A stretch of DNA of 64,000 nt from Schistocephalus solidus (taxonomy: Eukaryota; Platyhelminthes; Cestoda; Diphyllobothriidea; Diphyllobothriidae). The notes under the pieces were generated by a model. The model searched no databases, was not told where the DNA came from, and saw only the letters and a list, made by a program, of their open reading frames with translations. This document shows, one piece after another, positions 53,961 to 64,000 of the stretch. Numbering within the stretch: position 1 is the stretch's first letter; every line of letters begins with the position of its first letter. Position numbers and translations under genes: made by a program. The stretch lies in assembly GCA_017591395.1 (NCBI GenBank), contig WEDG01002045.1, forward strand, positions 1 through 64,000, given 5' to 3'.

Positions 53961-55129
53961 CAATATCATTATTCCCGCATGAAAGTGAATGCATTCGGTG
54001 GCAACTGACAGGTCTGCATTCCGTAAAGGATTCCATGGTGCAGGTGAACGCGGGGCTACCCGCATCTCCCCTCCCCTCTAAAACCCATCTGAATGCCTCT
54101 TTTTTCTTATCCTACACCCTAATCCACGGCCTTAACTTTCAACACACGGTGTTATGATTTGTTTCTATTACTGCAGCATCGCTCCTTGCCGTTGAAAAAC
54201 CCTCGAGTTGTTTTCCATTGGGCATGACAATTTGAACATTGCCATCGATGGTGTGCGCCATGTGATGCGGAGCCCGATAATAGCAAGGTCGGTAGCTTGC
54301 GCACAACCTATTCCTTTTACACCCCTGAGCCGGGAACGGGTGCCCTGACGGACAAAGCTAAACAGCTCATTTAAGCGTACCACACACGTCTGGTCCCAAT
54401 GGACCAAGTTTTCACACAAACACAGGTGAATGGTTGACATTCAAACTTGGTGGGAGTACCATAGTGGCTGCATCAAGCGTGAAGCATTTCAGCCTGACTC
54501 GCCGCCCTGAGATGACCAAGTTATCCTATCAATTGCAAGCCTCCCAGACCCTAGTTGCTCAAAAGAGTGTCAGATTAATTAAAGTGAGGAATATGTTTTG
54601 TGTGGCATCGAAAACAAGGTTTCAATAGGATCTTTTGTGCAGCTCACACACTTATAATAAAAGATAGAGTAAGGTGAACTGGGGAGTCATTCAGGATAGG
54701 CCTAATAGCGTTATCTAACATTCGTAACTTTACTGCTGCTCTCAGAAACTAATTTTACATAAATCAGAACGCTATTGTGTGAGGCGTTTCCAGAAATGAC
54801 AGATCAATTGTTTAAACTCTTGTTAAATTTGGCTTGTTTTTGCGCACCTTCATCATGCATGAAGTTAGCAGAGCTTGTTTTCATCGGGGACCTACTTGTG
54901 GCCTGCGAAACCACGAAATATACCTTTAACTGGATACAATTTTAAACCTATGATACATGATCTCACAATGACATGGTAATTTCTGTGGCATAACTCGGGT
55001 TAATACTTCGTGGTTTCGTTTCTAATCTTGCTTTTAAGCCTAGCTCGAAATTTTTATTGATAAATAGGGAAATTGAAGTGACCGAGATGACTAAATAACC
55101 AAGAAACACCTGCGGCTGCATTGCTTTAT
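53961..55129. other. No gene recognised
   Basis: The minus-strand frame at 54168-54440 lacks a recognisable domain. Some words recur at 55.1-55.3 kb, so it may belong to an unidentified repeat. Confidence 0.35.
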
Positions 55130-55265
55130 CCCAGGCTAGGTGATGCTGGCCGCTTTAATTACAGTCTTCCTAGAGAACTGGTTCGGTGCTGTAGGTTTGA
55201 ACAGCCGGTCAAAGAGCTGACTTCCAATAGGCCTGCCACACATGCCAAGTTCGATCAAGACTGAC
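55130..55265 (+). repeat. Unidentified repeat pair, copy 1
   Basis: GCTGGCCGCTTTAATTACAG, GGTGCTGTAGGTTTGAACAG and following blocks correspond to CCTGGCCGCTTGAATTCCAG and AATGCTGTGCTTCTAGGGTC at 55690-55810 in the same order. Confidence 0.5.
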
Positions 55266-55689
55266 CAGGTTTTCATGGAAACCAGTGCGATTGCCATTGA
55301 GGTCGCATTAAGAACGAGGAATTCCAATGGACAAGCTCCCAAGACACGGCTTTTAGCCCACTGTGCTAGTTAAAAGAGTATCAGCTTGATGATATTGAGG
55401 CATATGCGATGTGTGTTGTCGACATACAGGCTTCAATATGGGATACCCGTACTTCGAACACGCTTGCCTAAAATAAAATATTAGTTAAAATGAAATTTTG
55501 AATAATTTAAGGTAGGCGTCCTTTCGATGACTGAAATACTTGATAAAGTAATCTCTACATTATAACTCAAGAATAATTTGTTACTAAACTAAGCCTCTTA
55601 CTTTGAAGCTTTTATGTTTTTGTTTCTACTTATAAACTATCAGTGATGATTAGGGAGACAAAAACGAATCAGACAACTCAAACCTTTGC
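55266..55689. other. No gene recognised
   Basis: Spacer between the two repeat copies. Confidence 0.35.
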
Positions 55690-55810
55690 CCAATCTAGGG
55701 TTTGGTGACCCTGGCCGCTTGAATTCCAGTCTTCAGATGGAACAGGTTAAATGCTGTGCTTCTAGGGTCAAATAGCCGCTCAGTGGACCGAAATGCATTA
55801 GACACAAACA
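55690..55810 (+). repeat. Unidentified repeat pair, copy 2
   Basis: Partner of 55130-55265, about 560 bp away in direct orientation. Visibly diverged. Confidence 0.5.
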
Positions 55811-58800
55811 CTACTGGTGAACACCTGCTCAATAAACTCTGACGGTAACTTTTAAATGCCCTTTAACGCAAATAAATGGTTACAGTTGAATTTTCGATGC
55901 AGCTTGTCATGTTAAAGACGAAATGGAGTTGTTTAGTAGTCAGTTCATCCATCGGCCGTGTGTCGAAATAACGGTTGTCATCTAAGTAAGCCCTTTTGAT
56001 TAGTTTTACGTGCCCAAAAATTTAATACCTTCAGCAGACATAACCAACGTCGTTCAGACAATGCTGTAAACGAATGCATTATGGAATGAATAGAACTCAT
56101 CAGCGTCCAAATTCTGTTTACAAACGACATAAGGGAGTAAAATTAATTCCCAATATAGAATTTCGTTTTTACCTCGATCTTCTTAATATCAGGTCCAGAA
56201 AGACAAATAAATAATTAAAGTAAACGAGACAAATGTGGCTCATGATTGCTTACGTAGAATGCTGATGGTCGGTGGATCAAAGTTTAATACTCAAAATGCT
56301 TTATATTTCGCAATGTTATCGGAAAGCTAGCGAGTTCTTAGTGTCTAAGTGGTGTAGGAGGAATACAGCCTTAACTTAATTCTGATGCTAAATACTGGTT
56401 TTCCACAGTTAGTTTAATATAAGAAAGAGTAACCCACGAGGTTTTGCGAAGACATTACAAGTTAGTCATTAAAGTATTCAAAATGGGACTAAGAATTATG
56501 AATACCAAGATAACTATGGGTCTTAAAATATTTTGGTTAAAAAACAAGCTCGAAAAGTATGTATTTTAATTTACAAGGTATTAAGAAGTGAAATTTGAAG
56601 CCAACATTTTCCGTCTATTAGGAAAACTTTTATTTTGGAAAATGCACGGTTTTTACTAACGATCATAAGGGTCGATTACTTTTAAGATTTCCTTGGACAG
56701 TCAGTGAATACTTTGTTATTTCTGATGTCCTACGTCTATCGCTCGAGTGATTCTGTCTCTTTTCCAGATCTTGAAATCCTTGACAGAGGTACATTTCCCT
56801 GGGGAAACGAATCTAGCGCATTTCACATTCTTCAACATATTTGTGAGTTCAATTTTAAAAAAATAATTTTCTCCTAAGCCAGTACTAGGGGACGATAGGG
56901 ACTATTAATATAGGTGGTGTTATCCATTTAAAACCCGTTTTCCAATAACTAGCGCTTCAAAATAATTTATGTCGTATTACAGATTTATTGATAGATGTAG
57001 ATTTTAACTCAGGTGATTAATAAACGCATTTCCTCCACGAAAGTACTTGCATGGCTTTTACTGAATAAATTTTGGCCAATTAAAGAACGTTACGTTGTGT
57101 TGTTTTTTTAGCAATCATTTACGTCAACTTCATTTTATTCTGTCTTATCGTAAACGAAGTGTAAATTTATCCTAGGCTTATTCAAGCCTGTATCAAGCGA
57201 TGGATAAACGGTCTATGCCTGCATGACGCAAAAACGAAGATAAAAGAGGTCATTTCAGCCTTTTCTTTCTCCCTCAATCCATCGATTATACGGTGAAACG
57301 CTATACGCACTACAGTTTAGCACGTCTTCTTTTGTTTCTGGTGGTTGTAGTAGGTCACGAAAAAGTTAACGATATTAAAAAAAAATAGAAGCCAACGATC
57401 AAATCCATCCAGTTATAACTGGTAAGAAGAAGCTGCCGTGATAGCTTCCCCTAAAGTTAATCTAAAGGAATAAAAACGGTCCTGGTATCCCCTACCGGCA
57501 GCAAATGAACAACAGCAGGTGAACTCATATATAGAGCTTCTTGCAAACAACCGAAATTCCTAGTAAAGTGTTGGAAAACACCAGGATATAATCTGTCAGC
57601 GTATAAAAACGAGATATTTGAGTAAGATTTTCATTCCGTTAGCAAGAAAAATTGACAGGGCAGTCTAATTCTGATGAAAATGGGAAAAATTATGGGATCA
57701 GGCATAACTTGGGACTACAGCGGATCCGCTCCGTTTAAAAATATTTTGGAACCATAACTGCTTTGTAGAGCACGCAATGTTGAATAGAACGTTAGTTTGC
57801 TTTCAAAGACGTTGACGTGCTATACCTATATTTCCAGTCAATATTATTATGTCTTTTGTGTTCAGATCACTAGATAAAGTCAAAAGCACCGGAGATTTTG
57901 ATAGGTGCTGATTTCAACAGAGTTGAACAGCACATCTACACGTGCTAGACACTGCCTGGTCCTTAACTCCACACATAAAATCCTCAATGAGTTGACCTGC
58001 CCCTTGACGCAAAGGATAAATTTTCCAAAACCCATTGTAAAATGGAGCCAGGGCATTCTTCCCCACTATCCTGAGTAACGCTCAGATATCCCGTCAACTG
58101 CCAGTACCCTAAACGTTAGTGAGTAATTAAAGATGATGACCTCCACCACGTGTCCCATTTAGTGGACACAACATTCAAGGACTGCGCGTTAATTCATTTA
58201 TCATGAGGTGTTTGGGAACTGCATCGGACACTCTCTCTGTCTCCCTTTCTCTCTGCTATCCAACGCGCCTGGCTCCAATGGCAAGACAGTCAAGGGGAAT
58301 GGACCCAGGCGTGGTATTAGTGGGTTTCAAAGATAATTAGCCGGTCAATGTGTGCCATACACGACCTTATTCCTAATCGAGATGTGGCAGGCTTCTTTAA
58401 GCAAGACTCTAATTCCACACCTCTGAGAGTTCCATTAAGACTACGCTGAGAATGATCTGTTCACTGTACCTCTCAGGCACCTCAAAATCCTCTCGTATGG
58501 ATTGCATTTTTCCGTTATTTGGCAATCTTCCAAGCCACGACTTATTTTGCGAGGTGCTCAAGTCAAGTCCCTCGGATGTACTGGATTAAGAAATAAGTCA
58601 ACGTAGTGTTAGCATAGATTGAGTAATGTGGTCCTCACATATTTAACAATAACCGGTGTAGGCCTACCAGTCGCAACATGACTGATGTTAATCATTCAAG
58701 TGTAGGAAGCTACAATGACAATAGCTTAAAGAATACGAACAGTATGCTCTGTAACGTAAAATATATAAAAATACCTTGTTATCTTTAATAAGCATTGCTT

Positions 58801-61800
58801 TGGCTTCTGAATGGCAGGCTGTTTATAGACCTGATAAAGAGTGGGAGCACCATTTTTAAAGTATTCATAATATTTAAAAGCTTTCATTAGTTCATCACCA
58901 TTTTCAACGGATTGTATATCTTATGGACATAAGCACAGTTGTCGGTCATTTTATATGAACCAGGATTTTGGAAGATAAGTGAGTTTGTAAAAGAATCGTC
59001 TGAAGGTATCTTTCGGTCATAAAAAATATTTTGTCACTGAACTGTAACTGTTATAATAACTGATTTTGTTTCCGATGGCCTAAGCTAATTTTGTAAAGTA
59101 TAACATCAACTTAGCTACGTTAAAACCCCAGATTATTCAGTATCAAATTTTCTGTCCCCATGCCACTCATAATCCGAATTACTCAGGCGTTTAATATATT
59201 AAATGGTTGTTGAATGCCCAAGCTGCTGGTATCAGGAGTTATCTTTAAAGAAAGCCAACAGTAGAAAATTTGTCAGGACCCATTTAACCAGTCGAAAGTA
59301 AACTGAGTGATAAACTGGATTTTGCCAAATTTGGATATTTTCGCCATTTCCAGTCCAATTGTTTTCAAACCAGTCAACATATCCCTGCTATTCGGCAGTC
59401 CATTTTCTGATTTTCAGCTTCCCTTCCCTTATTGCAAGATATCCAGCTGTTTGAAGTCTTGAATTACCATTAACTTTACTACTGAGCAAACTAGAAAATG
59501 TATAGCCCCTCCAAATGGCTAGACACCGTAAACTGAGTTTGCAAAATATTTAGAAAATTGGCCATTTTCAGTAGTACACCCTTAATACACCAAATTTTTA
59601 TATCATATGACTACATACGTACACGTTTGTGTTAATATTAAGAAGTCGTTTTATAAATTTATCCCTTTTTAAATACTCCTTCAGCCAATAAATTGTTCCC
59701 AGTTAAATTAAATTTTCATTTTATGTAGTTCAGGACTGGTAACAAATAGCCCCAGCTGAGCTGCGTTCAGTCCCTGGATTAGTTAATCTCAAGTTTCCCG
59801 TAACGGTGATATCCCTTAAAAAATTACCCAGCGATCGATGGCACACACACTTTGCACAACGGGTAATCTTCGGCAGGAATCTTACCCTGGGGAATTTCAT
59901 GAGCCCTTTCTCGGCCATTACGCACTAAATTATGAATGCCCAAATCGATTCAGTGCTAAAAGCACGTCACCCGAGTTTTCTGTTTTCATTATTTCATATC
60001 CGGTAATTTTTGGGACAGAAAGCATATGCGTGCTAGTCAGCAGCCCGGATAAAGAAGAAGAAGACGAAGTCACAGCTTATTTTTTTTCAACGTATGGGGG
60101 TGCTTCAAATACTACGGAAACATTTTAGACCCTGGAGTCATCTGATCTACTTGACAGTTTTAGCAAAGCTTTAGTTCGTATCTTCCACTGGGTTAGCCCT
60201 TGGTTGCTGCGACTTAACCTTTATTATTTGAAATCAGGCGTTCGGAATTGAGCAAGGATTTGAGTACCTACCAGAGTCTCAGTCCAAAACCTAGTACCAA
60301 AGGTACCACAAGTTATTTGGAGATGCATTTGAAGAGTTATTCGGGCTGGTGTAGGAGTGGCATTAGAATTACATGCGGGAAAACCCTTTCTGATGCTAAC
60401 TTGCGCAAGGAATTATCGACTTTTACACTATTTTTTGGATGCGCTAAGGGTGTTGCAAATTGTATGCACAGTTTGAATATTTATAAGGTCAGTGTTTATT
60501 AAAATCCGTTTAAAGCTCAAGGTCGACTAGAACCTACTATATATTGTGTGTTTTTTTCAGTCTATTTTTAAACTGATATTCTTTCTGGCCCATACACCGT
60601 TGCTCCCACAAAGCAATGAATGTCAAATATTGAAAATATTTCGATTAATATTTCTATGCATTTCTATGCAATGGCTATTCTCAATTCAGACAGTATTGCC
60701 AATTTTATTACATAGCATTTATCCTTTAAACCCACGCCTTAAATCCAAAGATGCGAAGTCCGATGACCATAGAGGGTACTCCATGAAACAGTTCGCCTCA
60801 GCCAGTGGTATACCAAGATGTCGTCAAGGCATTATCCTGCATCACTATGGTTTTGTGGGAATATTCCTAATTGTTGAAGGGAAATAAACAGGAATTCTGC
60901 AAAACGCTTTCAAAGCTTGGATGAATTTTTGTTTAAGACAACCCCGTATTTAGTCCAGTGGCTAAAATTACAAAAATACCAGCCGAGAACGTTGGAGATT
61001 ATTCCAAAGGTTGAAATTTAAATTTGTGTTTGAATTTGGATGAATATGTTTTGAACCTCATGAATAAGAATATGGGCATTGTGCTGTTACCCACTTGAAA
61101 TCATACCTACCGCCGACGTCATCTTCGTCTTGCAGCATAAATTATTTCAAACCTTGAAACTGGGATTCTGTAAATCACGACATCCCCCAACTGCAGACGA
61201 AACTCAAATCAGTCGCATGCACCGCGGTTTCCGATCGACGTCAGCTATTTGGCAAGAACCAATTTTTTTCAAAAAAACAACCCGTGTTCCTCAAAAGGGA
61301 GCTGATTTGATCTTTTGCAATCCTAAGCGACCATGAGATAAACCTGACGTTGCATCGGAAGAATCGTGTGACCAGGAAGCCCGGAGACCACTTTAAATTA
61401 TCGAACAATGGTGGCAAATTAAGGACGCTTTCTTTACTATTTCAGGAAAATTAAAATATATTCTGCTTGACACGGCAGCTTTCCAATTTGGAGTATATAT
61501 ACTGCAAATAATTACTCTGATTACTGCTTCAACTGTTAGGAGGTGAGAATACCCATTATTGAGTAATTTTGATACAATTAAGCAAAGGAAATGGTTTTAG
61601 AAAATCCTTGACCGTTACGTTCTATTCAACATTTCTGTTTAAACATTATTTACAATAAGATTGCATCCTATATTTAGCTGAAGGTATCAACGCCTAGAAT
61701 TTACGATAGCCGGTAACAGCTGAAAGGATAAACTGTAGACCAGATCTCCACAGAGGGACAAAAACATGCGACCGTTTCACCAGAAGTCCCTTATATGTAG

Positions 61801-63234
61801 ATTGTTTCATATTCTCCGTCTTCAGAAAAAACTGCCTAATCAATGTGAATCGTCATTAGCGACGACCATCTTACTTGGTAGATTTTGCGTGTATTTTGTG
61901 CACAGACCGTTTTTATTTAAGCGTTGAGTCAACTGATGCACTTAAGGAGACCAGCAAGTAATATTTGATGTTATTAAGCTAAACTCTCGAGAAAAAAGCA
62001 TCCCGTGAATCTTAGCTATTAACTTTTAGGATGCTATTACGGAGCACAGTCGTATTTTCATGTAAGTTGTCGGGCTGGTTTGCCAGCCCAACTACTATGA
62101 TAGGAATAAATTCACAAAAGAAGCAGATTTAATTGTGAAATGACCATTCAATTCGGTCATTGGCACTTTTTCGTGGTTTTCAGTCCTGTGACTGTGTAGA
62201 GTATTTCAGCTTTGCTGCTCATTGCTTGATATGTGGTTGGAAGTTTGAATTAATTTTCATGGCTTGTCCACCACGCGCGTGGCGCCACACCAAAGTGGAA
62301 ACGAAACCGAAAGTGCGATTTCACTCTTGTCAGTGAACAACTCCAAGTGCCAGCGAATCTCCCATCAACTGCCTCAACAGGTTTATGCAACGCCGACTCC
62401 AGTCTTCGTTCCCTTTGGCCTATGTATACTTGAAGGCAATTGGTGCAGTTTATGTGGCAGATAAAACTTTATTTTTTCGCAACTTATTCAAAAATTCATA
62501 TGCAGGATACAACGGTGCCAACAATGTTGTTTCTTACACCACATTTTCTGGCGCCTCTTACGGTCTTAACATAAGACGATGCCTCTCACAGCCGGATTCC
62601 TGTTTCATCCCCGTCACAGGACTTGATTTTAGTGAGGCCGTAAGCAGCTGACAATAAAAACGTCAAATAAATTTACAGCCTTCAGGAAATGATTCAACGA
62701 GACGTTCCATACAGTGGGCTCATACGATATCCTACCTTGATGGTTGTTTCGCAGCTTAGGGTTACGCGCTTAAGTCTCTGGAGAGACCGTCAATACAAGC
62801 ATCTACATTCTGTCAGAATAATTCAAGCAGCTAATTGAACCGGATGAGTAAATGAACTCAATGAACATGAATGTGCCTTCTGTATTTACTCCTGTGCAGG
62901 TAGTTAATGATGCATGTTGTGGAAGATATTATGACCTATACAACAACAAAAATATACAATTTGCCTCCTCCAGGTTTATATTAAATAAGTTCGTTTCAAA
63001 CGCGGGCAGAATAGAAAGAGCTTTCATGAGTTCTCCAATATTTGGAATTATAGTAGAGTTTGTGTTGCAGATCCCGTAATACTGACAAACAGGAATATGA
63101 ACCAGTATTTTAGCACCGAAAGGTTGACAATACGTGCGTTTTCGTGAAAGTGATGTTTTCTGCAAACATTTCCTAATTATGATTATCTCATCTCTACTTT
63201 TCAATCGGGTTAAGTCAAAGTAGAAATATATTAA
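55811..63234. other. Long stretch with no gene recognised
   Basis: More than 7 kb of AT-rich sequence. Open frames at 59838-60128, 60248-60502, 60546-60887, 61079-61336 and 62264-62651 show no domain that I recognise, have no consistent flanking signals, and could be chance. No satellite, SINE or tRNA gene was found by eye. Small exons of a spliced gene cannot be ruled out. Confidence 0.4.
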
Positions 63235-63326
63235 TGGTAAGTAGGTGCTCACCGATCGGTTACAAAAATCACTCGTCCCATTCTGCCTTGGGCCTCAATT
63301 TCGATCTCCACCAGCAGCTGCATAGT

Positions 63327-63639
63327 GACTAAAGATATACACAGTTCGACCGTCGATTTCGACGAGGTCCACCGTATGCTCCACACCAGGTGATGTAGGG
63401 ACGGTGACTTGCGCGTGAATTAGTTTTAAGTGATAGTAGCCTTGCGCTGCAGCTACCGCACTCTCTTCTCCTCCCCTACCTGAGCCCGGTGTCAAGACAG
63501 ATTCAAGAAGACCGGAGGCGGGAGAGGGCGCAGGTGGCTGGCGCGGCTGGGTCCCCTAAGTCCTAGCCGCCCCCAAGGCGTGCCACCACACCTCCATGTT
63601 CGGCATTTGTTATGGGAGCGCAACCCGACTAAAGATATA
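63327..63639. repeat. 13-bp target-site duplication around DR1
   Basis: GACTAAAGATATA occurs at 63327-63339 and again at 63627-63639, immediately flanking the DR1 copy. Confidence 0.88.
63340..63626 (-). mobile_element. DR1 dispersed retroposon, copy 5, 5'-truncated
   Basis: 287-bp copy of the family with its 3' end (GACGGTCGAACTGTG) at 63340 and a 5' truncation at TCGGGTTGCGCTCCC relative to copies 1 and 2, which extend further. Truncated 5' end plus a 13-bp duplication is the signature of target-primed reverse transcription. Confidence 0.85.
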
Positions 63640-63940
63640 GGCAGCATAACTTGACCGACAAATACAAGGGAGACTTGAATGGCCATTCTGGCTTAGTAAC
63701 TATCATCAGCCTGCCATACCCAACACCAGATGTTGCAGCATCCGGGGGTCGAACTCACAACATGTTGGTTAGAAGTTCAATGCTCTAACCCACTGCACCA
63801 AGAACTCGTTATCTTGCCGGTTTCCATCGTGAATATTAACCGCGGTAAGTAGGCTCTCACCGATCGCTAACGGAAAGCACTCGTCCTGTTGTGCCTTGGA
63901 ATCAATCTCGAGCTCCACCAGCAACCGCAGAGCAGCGAGA

Positions 63941-64000
63941 CATCGAGCTCATGACGCAGCGGGTTACAGCGTTGGACTTCTAACCAACAGGTCGTGAGTT
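63941..64000 (+). mobile_element. tRNA-Arg-headed SINE, copy k, cut by the window edge
   Basis: Plus strand: CGAGCTCATGACGCAGCGGG, TTACAGCGTTGGACTTCTAA, CCAACAGGTCGTGAGTT. This is the tRNA-like head up to the start of box B. It is head-to-head with copy j. Confidence 0.75.

Larger units (their letters stand above)
63235..63940 (-). mobile_element. tRNA-Arg-headed SINE, copy j, interrupted by DR1
   Basis: Minus-strand order: module (63940-63840), linker, tRNA head (about 63825-63750; box A TGGTGCAGTGGGTTAGAG), hammerhead segment (63714-63671: CTGATGA intact, GAAA shortened to GAA), tail, DR1 insertion (63340-63626), then a second module (63325-63235). Removing DR1 restores the same module-tRNA-hammerhead-module layout seen in copies f and g. 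Confidence 0.82.

Noticed and set aside
59838..60128. 96-residue open frame as an exon
   Set aside because: No recognisable domain or homology signal; composition is compatible with a chance frame.

Overview
The window reads as nuclear DNA of a metazoan, most likely a parasitic flatworm. The tRNA-Arg-headed SINEs, Penelope-like and Ty3/Gypsy remnants, hammerhead-bearing repeats and a large single-exon protocadherin fit that. A diphyllobothriid-type tapeworm is my guess for the group, at low confidence. I recognise only one intact protein gene; nearly everything else is repeats, decayed mobile elements and apparently intergenic or intronic sequence.

Layout. 0-3 kb: a purine-rich tract, a CA microsatellite, a dispersed retroposon (called DR1 here) and a truncated Ty3/Gypsy element on the minus strand (LTR and primer site, gag with zinc knuckles, broken protease, start of pol). 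3-5 kb: a second dispersed family (DR2) and a MITE-like element filled with telomere-like sequence. 5.3-9.5 kb: the protocadherin gene, with a poly(A) signal. 10-19 kb: scattered and nested SINEs. 19.5-22.0 kb: a satellite of about 212 bp units, 11.8 copies. 22-31 kb: DR1 and microsatellites. 31.2-33.8 kb: a 232-bp satellite, 11 ribozyme copies. 33.9-35.6 kb: a Penelope-like element with a GIY-YIG endonuclease domain and terminal repeats. 36-45 kb: direct repeats, DR1, DR2, SINEs, a long trinucleotide tract and a Penelope terminus. 45-64 kb: mostly unannotatable sequence with a few SINEs and short duplications, ending in a nested SINE/DR1 locus.

The most interesting theme is self-cleaving RNA. 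Three unrelated-looking repeat classes each carry a type I hammerhead ribozyme architecture (stem I, CTGATGA, stem II hairpin, GAAA, a very short palindromic stem III, cleavage site, stem I). (1) The 232-bp satellite has 11 identical copies. (2) The tRNA-Arg-headed SINE has the motif directly downstream of its Pol III promoter-like head. (3) The termini of the Penelope-like element have decayed versions, with a better one at 44.6 kb. The satellite directly abuts the Penelope-like element. This suggests, as inference, a retrozyme-like relationship in which small circular ribozyme RNAs are copied by Penelope reverse transcriptase. Schistosome Sm-alpha (a SINE-like hammerhead satellite) and hammerheads in Penelope-like elements are established precedents; this SINE and this satellite are the candidate new members.
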